Virus record (IMG/VR): IMGVR_UViG_3300043775_000214
Span: 1 to 21,099 of that record
Strand: one strand, 5' to 3'
Length of the DNA: 21,099 nt
Source: a virus
Positions within the stretch are counted from its first letter, which is position 1. Each line of letters begins with the position of its first letter. The notes below the pieces were generated by a model. That model made no database searches. It had not been told where the DNA came from and worked only from the letters and a program-made list of their open reading frames with translations. Below are positions 1 to 8,880 of the stretch, piece by piece. Made by a program: the position numbers and the translations under genes.

Positions 1-2220
1 TGGCGCAATAGCAGTATTTGCAGTTACGCTGTATGGCGATGATGAAGCCCAAGGCGAGACATTGTAGGCCTCGCTTTGCAAGATTAAATTCGTCCGCTGC
101 TCCTCAATCTCCAGCCCCAAGCTCTCGCCCGTGACCGGGTTGTGCTCAAACCGTGCCACACCGCTTGCTGCTGTTTGCAGCACAGGGATGTAGTTGGTGA
201 TGGGGGCTGAGGTCGTTGGGGTGTAGGCTGTGACGGTGGAGCGTTGCTCGACCTGAGCGCCCCAGACAAAAACAGACTCAGTGCCTGCCACAAAAGACTC
301 AAACCTTGCGGCTGTTGCACTTGTGATTAAGGCCAGTTGAACTGCAGTTGAAAACGTTGCAGAGCTTGTAATGTCTGCTGCGATACAACGATACCATCCG
401 TTGCCTACAGACTCGATTGAGGCTGTGCATCCACTGGTGCTTCCGACTGTTCCAGCATTCAGGTCGAAGTTTGCAAAGAATGTCCCAAACGGAAGAGATG
501 GGGTGCTGTAAGAAGTGATCTGCAAAAAGTTAGACCCATTCTTTTTTGCATACACACTAAGCGTGTACTTCAAGCCGCTGATTACCGGAATAAGCGCGGG
601 GTAGATGCCATGCGCACCAGTGCCAGTTGCAGCAAACGTATCAGCGGTAGTCGTCCCGTCAGGAGCTGCTGTTGAATTTGCTGTAGTGATGCTGTTGTCA
701 CCACTCCATAAATTGCACTCCTGACTCCGCAACAGCAAATTCTCTTCAGCCTTAGCCACTGTCCTGCCGTCATAAAACGTGGCAGTGCTGGCTCGGGTAA
801 AGGTGATGCGCGGGTCAAGCTGCTCGGTGTTGGCGAAGTCCAGCAGCAGCGAGGGACGGATCGCGGGGCGCACAGGCTCGTTGCCCAGCACCACAGCAGA
901 CGCAGCAGCCGCAGAGGCAGCAGCAGCGGTGGCTTGAGTGGTTGCTGTGGTCGCGCTGGCCGCAGCCGCAGTCGCGTTCGCGCTGGCGTTCTGAATCGCA
1001 GTGATGTTCGCAGCGTTCTGGTTGATGTTGGCGATGTTGGTCGCGTTGGTGTTCACCGAAGCGATGGAGCCAGACACCGTGTTGACGCTGCCAATGCTGC
1101 CAGCAACCGTGGTCACGTTTGCCGAGACACCCGCCACTGTGGTGACGTTGCTGGAGATGCCAGCGACCGTGGTCACGTTGGAGGAAATACCCGCAACCGT
1201 GGCCACCGATGCAGACACACCAGCCACCGTGCTGACGTTGTTGGTCGGGGTAATCTGGCCAGCCACCGTGTTGATGTTGGTGGCGTTGCTGTTGACAGCG
1301 TTGACGTTGGAGATGTTCGTGCCGACAGCGTTGACGTTGGCAATGTTGGTGGCCACCGTGCCCACGGTATTGGTGCCCGACAGGTTGGCAGCCACCACGG
1401 TCACATCCTGGCCAGCGCCCAGTTCGCCAGCGACCGTGTTCACGCTGGCGATGTTGGTGCCCGTGCTGTTGACGTTGGCGATGTTGGTGGCGACCGTGTT
1501 GATGTTCGTCGCATTGCCAGCCACGCTTGTGACATTGGAGCTGATGCCAGCCACTGTGGTCACATTGGCAGAGATACCGGCCACGGTGGTCACGTTGCTG
1601 CTGATGCCTGCAACGGTGTCGATGTTGGTCTCGTTTCCGGCGACTGCCACCACCTGATCGTCAATTGCAGAAACGGCGGCGATGTCATCGCGGATGGCGT
1701 ACACAGCAGCCACCTCAGTGCGGCCCTCTGCGGCCACCGGGTTGCCGTTGTCGTCAAATGACAGGTACTTGCCAGCACGCACAGACGCACGGGGCAGCGT
1801 CATGTTGATGGAAGTGGGGTCGGTCTGCGGAGCCTGCATCGCACGCAGCAAGCCCTCGGCATTCTGTTGGTTGAAGATGGTCTGCTGGTCGAGCTCGTCG
1901 TTCAGCGTGTTGGCAAAGAAGTCGCCGCCGGTGGTGAAGTCGGTAGAGCGCGAGATGGTGCGGTTGCCGACAATGGCGTACTGGGCCGGGCTGGTCGGGG
2001 TCAGGGCCAAGCCAGCAGCCGTGATGGTCACCGATCCTGTGCCATTGCTGGCGATGGTCACCGTGTAGTGGGTGGTCAACGTCAGCAGGACATCGTCCTT
2101 GTAGACCGCGATGTCGGTGTTGGCCAGGATCTCGAAAGTGAAAGCATAGGGGCCAGCGCCGCCAGCACCGCTTGGTGCGTAGACTTGCCTGCGTGTGACG
2201 TTACTGATTGGCACTGACAT
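1..2220 (-). CDS. Tail fibre protein, T7 gp17-like N-terminus (partial, C-terminus beyond window)
   Basis: The frame is open for exactly 740 codons from ATG at 2220 to the window edge, so the C-terminus is missing. A strong Shine-Dalgarno (GGAAGGAA, 2227-2234) sits six bases before the ATG. Residues 1-160 resemble the T7-type tail fibre N-terminal domain that anchors the fibre to the tail: it starts MSVPISNVTRRQVYAPSG and has a TDFTTGGDFFANTLNDELDQ segment. Residues 190-400 are a shaft of about ten-residue repeats (VAGISSNVTT and variants, mixed with NIANVN types). Residues 410-445 are an Ala-rich, probably helical linker. Residues 471-485 (RITFTRASTATFYDG) are a motif common in phage fibre and head-spike proteins. 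A beta-rich, lectin-like module follows at about 491-660. After residues 668-720 (VLQTAASGVARFEHNP, then EEQRTNLILQSEAYN) a second similar module begins. The role in host recognition is inferred from family and position. It is the last gene of the visible virion cluster. Confidence 0.9.
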   Translation of the reverse strand, partial: MSVPISNVTRRQVYAPSGAGGAGPYAFTFEILANTDIAVYKDDVLLTLTTHYTVTIASNGTGSVTITAAGLALTPTSPAQYAIVGNRTISRSTDFTTGGDFFANTLNDELDQQTIFNQQNAEGLLRAMQAPQTDPTSINMTLPRASVRAGKYLSFDDNGNPVAAEGRTEVAAVYAIRDDIAAVSAIDDQVVAVAGNETNIDTVAGISSNVTTVAGISANVTTVAGISSNVTSVAGNATNINTVATNIANVNSTGTNIASVNTVAGELGAGQDVTVVAANLSGTNTVGTVATNIANVNAVGTNISNVNAVNSNATNINTVAGQITPTNNVSTVAGVSASVATVAGISSNVTTVAGISSNVTTVAGVSANVTTVAGSIGSVNTVSGSIASVNTNATNIANINQNAANITAIQNASANATAAAASATTATTQATAAAASAAAASAVVLGNEPVRPAIRPSLLLDFANTEQLDPRITFTRASTATFYDGRTVAKAEENLLLRSQECNLWSGDNSITTANSTAAPDGTTTADTFAATGTGAHGIYPALIPVISGLKYTLSVYAKKNGSNFLQITSYSTPSLPFGTFFANFDLNAGTVGSTSGCTASIESVGNGWYRCIAADITSSATFSTAVQLALITSATAARFESFVAGTESVFVWGAQVEQRSTVTAYTPTTSAPITNYIPVLQTAASGVARFEHNPVTGESLGLEIEEQRTNLILQSEAYNVSPWASSSPYSVTANTAIAP
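1030..1645 (-). repeat. Ten-residue (30-bp) tandem repeats in the fibre shaft
   Basis: Within fibre residues 192-400 the unit VAGISSNVTT recurs. It appears exactly at 1585-1614, 1168-1197 and 1138-1167, with near copies such as VAGISANVTT and VAGVSANVTT beside them. Between the two repeat blocks the units change to NINTVATNIANVNS-like stretches with Asn-Ile-x-Asn-Val spacing. The exact peptide copies use different synonymous codons, so the repeat is conserved at the protein rather than the DNA level. Such repeats are usual in trimeric fibre shafts. Confidence 0.85.
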
Positions 2221-2253
2221 GATGCATTCCTTCCGATTGAGAATTGTACGGTT

Positions 2254-5103
2254 TTAGTCCGGTTTGTAATAGAGCCCGTTGGCTTTTCGGAGCTCCTTGA
2301 GCTCATCGATCTTGACTTGTAGCCTGGGATCTTCTGCCTTGAGTATGTTCCTCGCGGCATCCATGAACTTGGAATGCACGCGCTGCACGGTTTTTTGCTG
2401 ATCATCCAGCGACAGCAGGTCAAAGCCAGGTGTCTGCATGATGTTCAGGATCTCCTGCTTGGCTGGCAGCTCCTTGCCGTAGATGGTGATCAGCCGGTTG
2501 TACTGGAATGCATCCATCTCTACCCCGTCGATCTTGCGCTCGGGCATGCCGATAGGTGAGCCCATGCGCACAAGTGCATCGTCCACCTCGGAGAACTGCT
2601 GCGGTGTCACGCGAGTGGGCAGCACCAGCTCGTAGGCCGCGCCAGTGCCAGACTTGGTCGGCTCGCCCCACAGGTTAAGCGCCTCGGGCAGATCGGCGCT
2701 GAAGTAGGGCAGCCTGGATTTGTATTTGTTGAAGGCCTCAATGAACCCTTTCACACCCATGGGCAGCTCGGGGCTTGCTCTGGTGTCACGGTTTGCCGGG
2801 TCAGACAGGCGCTCGATGCCAGCCAGCAGCGAGCCATAGGCACCGGCAGGCGAGCCACCGATCACAAAACCGCCGAACTGTTTGACCAGACCGTCCACAA
2901 TCTTCTTGCCGTCCACCTCACCCTGCTGGTTGGAGCCGATCAGCTTGGCCACCTCGGCCACGCCCTGGAGGTAGGGCTGCTCTTTGAGGTATTCGTACAG
3001 GCCATAGGTGCCGCCCAGGAAAACCTCCTCGATCTTGCTGGCATCGGGCTCATGCTTGGCGTACTCGGCATAGTCGGCAGAGATGGCCAGCAGCGCAGAG
3101 ATCGGCTCCATGCCGCTGTAGCTGTAGTACTTGTCGCCGATCTTGAAAGAGTATGGCTGCCAGCCATCGCGCAGCAACGCATCGCGGTCGGCCTTGCGAG
3201 ATGGGCCTCGCCCGGTGATGTTGCCCTCGGCAGCCAAGGCACCAAAAGTGGCCAGCACCGCAGAGCCCAGCGTCACCTTGGCCAAGGCCATGTCGCGGTA
3301 CACGCCGCCCTTGGCGATCTCTTCGCGCCACTGCGATGACAGCGGGGCAAACGGGGTGCGTTCAATGACCTGCAGGCCGATGTTGGCCGGGGTCTTGAAG
3401 AACGGCACCACGATCTTAAGGGCGGGGTGATTAAATGTCCCCTGCAAACTCTTAAGAGCTGGCGGCAGCTCGGCGGTGAAGGTGCCCTTCTGGGAAAACA
3501 ACACAGCGGCCTCGTCCAGGTCACGGGGCGGGTTCTGGAACAGGCTGATTGCCTCGGCCTCGGCTTTGGCCAGCGCATCTGCTTCTGGCATTCCAGAGTC
3601 CAGCGCCTCGCGGTAGACCGTCTTGCTGCGCCGAGTGATCTGGGCGTTGAGCTCCATGCGGTAGAGCACGCCCTTGAAGAACTCGTCCTCAGACATCAGC
3701 AGCCTGCCGGGCAGGGTGACGGCAGTGCCGTAGTAGTCGATGGCCTTGGCCAGCCACTTGTCCTGCTCGATGCCGAAAGCAGCCGAGCTGATCGATGGCA
3801 GCTCGCCACCACGCTGCGCCTCGACTTTGCTCATCAAGTCACTAGGCTCGTTCTTTCTGAATGCGGTAGCGGCCAGATCAAAGCCTTCGACCAGCCCGTT
3901 GCGCATTGACTGAATCATGGTCAACGCTTCGTCGTAGCCGATCTTCTCTGCCTCGCTGCCAGGCACCAGCGATTTCCAAGACCGCACCCCTGCCGGCAGC
4001 ACATTGCCGTAGAAGGCAGCGACCACTTTCTCGGGGATCTGGTACAGGCCGAACAGGCTGTTCGACACAATGTTCTTGGCGTGCGATACGGGGCTGGACA
4101 GCAGCCCGTTGATGTAGGTTGTGAACCAGACATCCTTCACGCCAGACATCATCGACTTCTCGATCATGGAGTTCTGGGCCGCACGCGATTCCAGTGTCAG
4201 GTAAGACTTGGCCATATCAGACAGGGCCGCATCGCCGCCGTACTCGTCAATGACTTGGCGCACCACCGCAGCGTTCCCATCGCGGGGAATGCGGAACACG
4301 GCCAAAGCTCTGGCGGTCTCTGTCTGGATACCCTTGACACCGCGCTGGATCAGGCCGTGGAAGGCGATCTGCTGGCGCAGCACCAGCTTGTCCACATCGG
4401 TGGCGTTGCCGCTGTTGACCAGCTTGAACAGGCGATCCAGCTCGTTGGCGCTGGACTCCAGCACCTCCAGCGCTTTGTAGGTCTCGACGGCGTTGGCCAT
4501 CATCTTGCCATCGCTGCCGATCAGGCGGGACAGAAAGGCCTCGTTGATGCCCGACTCGGCGGCCTTGGCCTTGATCTCGTCAAAGGTCACCGCCTTGGTC
4601 TTGATGTTCAGCGCGTCAGCCACGCCGCCCACAATGGCTGCGGCATCCTCGGTCTGGTAGCGCGACAGGTTGAACGGCTCATCAGGTGTGCCACCGGGCT
4701 TGCCCTGGGTGATGCCAAATGTTTGCCTGCGAGCGACCGCACGCTCGACCGTGTCTGTCAGGACTTGGTCAGCCTCGGGGATCAGCTTAAAGCGGCCAGC
4801 CTTGGCGGCGGTAGGCAGCTCGCCTTCAACGGCACGGGCGGCATCTGGCACCAGATTGCGCTCGGCTTTGGTGGCCTGCCGGGTGATTAGCCTGCGGATG
4901 ATTGCATCGGCAGGGCCAGCAACCTGGGTGCCTTCCTCCATGCTTGGAGTGCCTGTCTCAGCATCCAGCGGGGGCTCGGCCATCATGTCCTGGGCCGCGC
5001 CAGGCATGGGCTCCAAAGGGATCTGATCGGCAGGTGTGCTGGGCGCAGCGCCCGGCAGGATCTGGCCTAGTCGTTGATCAAGGGGCTGTTGAGAGATGGC
5101 CAT
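2254..5103 (-). CDS. Large internal virion / ejection protein (polyvalent-type, gp16 position)
   Basis: This 949-residue protein is the longest complete gene in the window and sits where T7 has its largest inner-core protein, just before the fibre. Residues 1-65 are Pro/Gln/Glu-rich and look disordered. The rest is mostly helical. Recognisable blocks typical of very large phage internal or polyvalent-type proteins are residues 331-350 (NGLLSSPVSHAKNIVSNSLF), the FFKTPANI segment near 568-575, a hydrophobic helix at about 608-626, and the segment around 638-676 with LLRDGWQPYSF and YSGMEPISALLAISADY. These blocks suggest the part that inserts into or crosses the host envelope during ejection; this is inference. 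I see no lysozyme or lytic transglycosylase motif. The ATG overlaps the previous stop by one base (TAATG), and the gene ends with TAA 34 bp before the fibre start. Confidence 0.75.
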   Translation of the reverse strand: MAISQQPLDQRLGQILPGAAPSTPADQIPLEPMPGAAQDMMAEPPLDAETGTPSMEEGTQVAGPADAIIRRLITRQATKAERNLVPDAARAVEGELPTAAKAGRFKLIPEADQVLTDTVERAVARRQTFGITQGKPGGTPDEPFNLSRYQTEDAAAIVGGVADALNIKTKAVTFDEIKAKAAESGINEAFLSRLIGSDGKMMANAVETYKALEVLESSANELDRLFKLVNSGNATDVDKLVLRQQIAFHGLIQRGVKGIQTETARALAVFRIPRDGNAAVVRQVIDEYGGDAALSDMAKSYLTLESRAAQNSMIEKSMMSGVKDVWFTTYINGLLSSPVSHAKNIVSNSLFGLYQIPEKVVAAFYGNVLPAGVRSWKSLVPGSEAEKIGYDEALTMIQSMRNGLVEGFDLAATAFRKNEPSDLMSKVEAQRGGELPSISSAAFGIEQDKWLAKAIDYYGTAVTLPGRLLMSEDEFFKGVLYRMELNAQITRRSKTVYREALDSGMPEADALAKAEAEAISLFQNPPRDLDEAAVLFSQKGTFTAELPPALKSLQGTFNHPALKIVVPFFKTPANIGLQVIERTPFAPLSSQWREEIAKGGVYRDMALAKVTLGSAVLATFGALAAEGNITGRGPSRKADRDALLRDGWQPYSFKIGDKYYSYSGMEPISALLAISADYAEYAKHEPDASKIEEVFLGGTYGLYEYLKEQPYLQGVAEVAKLIGSNQQGEVDGKKIVDGLVKQFGGFVIGGSPAGAYGSLLAGIERLSDPANRDTRASPELPMGVKGFIEAFNKYKSRLPYFSADLPEALNLWGEPTKSGTGAAYELVLPTRVTPQQFSEVDDALVRMGSPIGMPERKIDGVEMDAFQYNRLITIYGKELPAKQEILNIMQTPGFDLLSLDDQQKTVQRVHSKFMDAARNILKAEDPRLQVKIDELKELRKANGLYYKPD

Positions 5104-7118
5104 TACTTAGCTCCAGGCTGCAGAGCTTGACGGCCCTGTTTTAGGCGTTGCGGATTTCCGGTGGCAGGCTGGACTCCTCCAGCTCCGGAGGCACTCCCTC
5201 CGGGTATGCCAGCCCCAGGTAGTTCTCCCGTGTTACCGGAAGGTTGAACTGCTTGAGCAGATCCAGGACGTAGTCCGGCTCCTTCCCATTCTGGGGGTCT
5301 GATTCCACCGGCATTTCTGAAGACTTCATTGCGTGCCTCCTCAAGGGATATTTTGCCTTTGCGATATTGTAACCAGATGCTGTCGATCAAATCGACATTC
5401 TTGGCTTGGCTCTTGAAGGTATCAGGATACAGGCCACGCACTGCTTCCCAGGTGATTGATTGCATCTCGCGGGGCAGGATCCCGCGCTCTTGAGCGGCAC
5501 GGCGATACGCCTCGGCATACAGGCCATAAGTGCCTTGCACGCCGGTGACAGAGCTGTTCTTCGGGCCACCCTCGCCAACCACGCCAGAACCGAAGTTGTG
5601 CATCACCTCGCGGCTGTTGCCAGACAGTGGGCGCAGCAGGCCAGCGGCCACCGCATGGGTGTCGATGGTCACATGGCCAGCCGGGTCTTGTGGGGCGTAG
5701 ATGTTGTTGTAGAAGTTGCGCACCTTGTGCTGCTGGCCAAGGTTGCTGCTGATCGTCGCAAGGCTAGGGTCTTCCAAGATGACGATGGCTTTGCCGATCT
5801 CGTTAAGCGAACCCCAGCCAGTCTTGGTCGGTGTCTTGCCGTCCTGGTTCATGCGCAGACCAACGAAGTCACCCTCTGGGCTGACGATCTGATGCTCGCG
5901 TGGATTCTTGGCCTGGTCATAAGTGCGCAGCCACATGGCCTTGAGACCTGGGTCGTTGAGTTCTGCCAGGGTCTTGCCACGAATTGCGTCCACCATCGGG
6001 GCGTATTGCGGCTTGTTCCAGATGATCTTGGCCATCTCGTCCATGCTTGCGTCCCAGCGGGTGGTCTTCTGTTTGGTCGCAATGTCCAGCACACGCTGGC
6101 CCAAGCTCACGTTCATGAACCAGTCCTTCTGCGGAGACAGCACGGCCAGCACGCCAGACACAGCCTGGTCGGACACACCGTAATCATTGGAGAACCGGTC
6201 GGCAATGTTGCGTGCGCCGTCATACCAGAGCTTGCTGCGCTGGCGTGTTGCCTCAGGCACCTGGTCATGCAAGAAAATCAGGTTGTCCTTCACGCTGTTG
6301 ATGAAGTCCTCGGCCTGCTTGTCGGGCGTGCGAGCCTTCGATGCAAAGTTCGGGTATTGCTTGACCAGGCCCACGTTGTGCGCAAATGCCTCGGGGTCTC
6401 GCTTGGATGCCTCGAGGTCGATCACCAGCTTGTTGGCCAGAGGGTCTTCGGTGGCTTTGACTGCGGTCGGCAGCCGGGTGCTGACCACACCAGGGCCAGG
6501 TTGCACAATGTTCAGTGGCCTGGCCGACTGCGGCACCACAGCGGCCAGCGGCCCGGTGCCTTCCATGATGGCGCGGTTCAGCTGCTTGCCGGTTTCCTTG
6601 GCCAGCGCTTTGCCAGCCTTCACGGTGCCAACAGCGCCAGGGATCATGCCAATCGCAGCGCCACCGGCTTGCAATGCGGCAGTGCCGTAGTTGCCCTGCT
6701 GTGCAGAAGTGACGGCCTCGCCGCCCATGCGCACAGCTTCTTCGGTCTGCAGGCCGGTGCCGAGGAAGGGCACCACATCTGCAAAGCCAAGATTTAGCGG
6801 CAGGTTGCTGCTCGGGCCACCGAGCATCGTCTGAGCGCGTTGGCGAGCCTTGAAGCGATCCATGCCGAAGCGCTCAAATCCAGCCTGCAAGAACTCGGCC
6901 ATGCGCTCACGCACGGTCGGGTCATAAGCCTTGATTTCGCCCATGCCACCGCCAGCGTCCGACATGGTGCGCGATGGGCCAGCGGCCAGCTGCATGCCGT
7001 CCATGCTGGGCATTGCCTCTGCAGGCTGCTCTGCCGTCACAGGCTCAACCGGCGCGTCTGGGAATTGGACAGCGGTAAGAGCCGACAGGTACTTGTCTTC
7101 AATTGGGCTGTAGGCCAT
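5103..7118 (-). CDS. Internal virion protein with embedded enzyme-like domain (DUF7178-like?)
   Basis: 671 residues. The N-terminal part (1-215) is low-complexity Pro/Ala followed by a segment common in phage core proteins (GGPSSNLPLNLGFADVVPFLG, 100-120) and a Gly/Ala hydrophobic stretch (150-170). Residues 225-605 form a compact-looking domain with conserved blocks: LWYDGARNIADRF (297-309), GVLAVLSPQKDWFMNVSLG (322-340), KVRNFYNNI (465-473), VTIDTHAVAAG (483-493), YGLYAEAYRRAA (531-542) and EMQSITWEAVRGLYP (551-565). I recall this block pattern from a phage and plasmid family of unknown function, possibly DUF7178. The K-N-F-Y followed by T-I-D-T-H-A pattern is reminiscent of HhH-GPD DNA glycosylases, but that is only a resemblance. 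The C-terminus (615-671) is Gly/Pro/Gln-rich and probably disordered. The TAATG overlaps on both sides place it in the ejection-protein block, so the domain is probably packaged in the virion. Confidence 0.7.
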   Translation of the reverse strand: MAYSPIEDKYLSALTAVQFPDAPVEPVTAEQPAEAMPSMDGMQLAAGPSRTMSDAGGGMGEIKAYDPTVRERMAEFLQAGFERFGMDRFKARQRAQTMLGGPSSNLPLNLGFADVVPFLGTGLQTEEAVRMGGEAVTSAQQGNYGTAALQAGGAAIGMIPGAVGTVKAGKALAKETGKQLNRAIMEGTGPLAAVVPQSARPLNIVQPGPGVVSTRLPTAVKATEDPLANKLVIDLEASKRDPEAFAHNVGLVKQYPNFASKARTPDKQAEDFINSVKDNLIFLHDQVPEATRQRSKLWYDGARNIADRFSNDYGVSDQAVSGVLAVLSPQKDWFMNVSLGQRVLDIATKQKTTRWDASMDEMAKIIWNKPQYAPMVDAIRGKTLAELNDPGLKAMWLRTYDQAKNPREHQIVSPEGDFVGLRMNQDGKTPTKTGWGSLNEIGKAIVILEDPSLATISSNLGQQHKVRNFYNNIYAPQDPAGHVTIDTHAVAAGLLRPLSGNSREVMHNFGSGVVGEGGPKNSSVTGVQGTYGLYAEAYRRAAQERGILPREMQSITWEAVRGLYPDTFKSQAKNVDLIDSIWLQYRKGKISLEEARNEVFRNAGGIRPPEWEGAGLRPGSAQAVQPSGNTGELPGAGIPGGSASGAGGVQPATGNPQRLKQGRQALQPGAK

Positions 7119-8878
7119 TACTGATCTCCCTCTGCTTGCTTGAGCAGCTGCTTGATGCGGTTGAGCTCCTGCAGCTTCTTCTTGTCTGTGCCTGCTTTGC
7201 GCTCAAGGGCTGGCAGCGTGTCGCGGGTGATTGGCCCGTTGACCCACTCCTGCTTTTCAAATACCTTGAGAGAAGCCTGCGCGGCCTTGGCGGTCTCGGT
7301 GTTTCTGCGCTTGGCAATGTTGTCTTCCAGTTGGGTCAAGATCTGGCGCGGGGTCAAAGTCTTACCTTCAGCCGCAGCTGCGGCCTGGATCTGCAGAGCC
7401 TCTGCCTGCAGCTGGGTGCGGCGCTTGAACTCCTCGCCTTTGGGGTCAATGACCACCACGCTGCCGGGAATCACCGGGATGCCTGAAAGCTGGGAAATGC
7501 CGCGATCAAGCTGAGAGCTCTCGCGCCTGTCCTCGCTTTGCAACAGCTTGAGCGCTGTCACAGCCTCCTTGCCTGTGATCCCTTTTCCGACCAGTCCCCA
7601 GATTTGCTTGGGGTCGGTGATCGTGTTGTTGTAGATGCCAGCAAGCAGGTTGAAGTTGACAGCCGCATTGCCTTCGCCGCTAGGAGCCAGCAGATCCTTG
7701 AGCGTGCCAATTGGCACAGACCCCTCTGGCAGGGCGGTGAGCTGGGCAATGAGCTGCTTCTTCTTTGGGTTGCCATCAGGCAGCGGGAAAATCTGCTCCA
7801 GCAAGTTGATGGCTTGAGCCTCGCTTAGCTTCTTGGCTTCTGCAGCCTTGGCGTCAGCGATTGACTTGCGGTTATTGACGGCCACCATGAAGTTGGCGGT
7901 CACCTTTGCGACAGCGTCAAAATCGTTGACGATCATGGATTGCAGCACCGGGCTCATGTTGCCCAGGTCGCCGCCTCGCAGCTTTTGCAGCGTGCGCTCT
8001 GGGTCAATCATGTTCTCATCGGAGATCAAGGCCTTGGTCACAGCGTTGATCTTGGAGGTGCGCAGCGCCGCCTCAAACTTGGTGCTGTACTGAGTTTGTA
8101 GCGCCTTGTCGCCCAGCAGCAAAGACTGCGTCAGCACGTTCTTGCGGAACACATCGGCCAGCTCATCAATAGATCGCTGCTGACCATTCGAGTCAGTCCA
8201 GCTGCCCTGGGAGACCGTAGCCTCCAGGAGCCGGACACTGCTGTCAAAGTCAGAGTCGAACTTGGCAATGCGCTGGGCCTTGGCCCGGTCGAGCTCGGCC
8301 TTGTAGGCTGCATTGAGCACGGTGTTGCCGTGTGTGGCCATGGTGGCCTGGAACTTAATCGAGGCCTCTGGGTCAATGCTGGCCAGCGATTTTGAGTAAC
8401 CGTCCGACATGGTCTTGATCTTGGCGCCGACCTGATCGGATGTGGCGCGTCCAGCCTCCACATCTGCTAGCAGCTTGACCAGCTCGTTGCGGCCCTCAAT
8501 CTCAAAGTGGCCAGACAGCTCTAGGCTGCGAGCCTTGGCCACAGCCTGGTCAAAAAAGTTGAGCGACCTGGTACTGACAGAAGCCATGTCGCCACGGCCA
8601 CCAAAGCCCCACGGCATGCCTTCTTTGGCAAGCTGAAGCTGTTCAGGCGTCAGTGGGTTCTGCGCGGCAAATGCCAAGCCTTCCTGCTGGCGCATAACAC
8701 CGGCAGTCTGGAAAGCGCTTGCGCTCATGCGGTCGAGAATCTGAGCCAGTTGCCCAGCACCCTGCGCTGCCACTCGCGGCGCGATGTAGTCCACACCTTG
8801 CTGCTGGGCCTGCACCATGGGCACACCGCCCACCGAGCGCAATTGCATCTGACCTGATTCGATTCGTTGTGTGGCCAT
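7118..8878 (-). CDS. Internal virion protein (T7 gp15-like position)
   Basis: 586 residues, almost entirely predicted helix with Gln/Ala/Lys-rich stretches, no signal peptide and no clear membrane segment. It begins MATQRIESGQMQLRSVGG and has a YIAPRVAAQGAGQLAQILDRM stretch near 31-51. The middle and C-terminal parts have coiled-coil-like runs (about 340-360 and 480-500). It ends with the Lys-rich segment KKKLQELNRIKQLLKQAEGDQ. The assignment rests on length, helical character and place between a gp14-like protein and two larger ejection proteins. T7 gp15 forms part of the periplasmic DNA-ejection tunnel, and a similar role is inferred here. It starts two bases after the preceding stop and shares one base with the next start (TAATG). 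Confidence 0.65.
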   Translation of the reverse strand: MATQRIESGQMQLRSVGGVPMVQAQQQGVDYIAPRVAAQGAGQLAQILDRMSASAFQTAGVMRQQEGLAFAAQNPLTPEQLQLAKEGMPWGFGGRGDMASVSTRSLNFFDQAVAKARSLELSGHFEIEGRNELVKLLADVEAGRATSDQVGAKIKTMSDGYSKSLASIDPEASIKFQATMATHGNTVLNAAYKAELDRAKAQRIAKFDSDFDSSVRLLEATVSQGSWTDSNGQQRSIDELADVFRKNVLTQSLLLGDKALQTQYSTKFEAALRTSKINAVTKALISDENMIDPERTLQKLRGGDLGNMSPVLQSMIVNDFDAVAKVTANFMVAVNNRKSIADAKAAEAKKLSEAQAINLLEQIFPLPDGNPKKKQLIAQLTALPEGSVPIGTLKDLLAPSGEGNAAVNFNLLAGIYNNTITDPKQIWGLVGKGITGKEAVTALKLLQSEDRRESSQLDRGISQLSGIPVIPGSVVVIDPKGEEFKRRTQLQAEALQIQAAAAAEGKTLTPRQILTQLEDNIAKRRNTETAKAAQASLKVFEKQEWVNGPITRDTLPALERKAGTDKKKLQELNRIKQLLKQAEGDQ

Positions 8879-8880
8879 GC

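Noticed and set aside
901-1640. Possible diversity-generating template/variable repeat or CRISPR-like array
   Set aside because: Repeats are in-frame protein repeats with divergent DNA, no spacers, and no reverse transcriptase or cas gene in the window. A diversity-generating cassette could lie beyond the left edge but is not seen here.
934-1761. Plus-strand frames with repetitive His/Val/Asp/Gly or Thr/Val/Leu sequence
   Set aside because: They only mirror the repeats of the tail fibre shaft on the opposite strand.
4081-4890. Plus-strand open frame of 269 codons
   Set aside because: Antisense to the 949-residue ejection gene; composition typical of a GC shadow.
5460-6797. Plus-strand open frame of 445 codons
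   Set aside because: Antisense shadow of the 671-residue virion gene, with no ribosome site and atypical composition.
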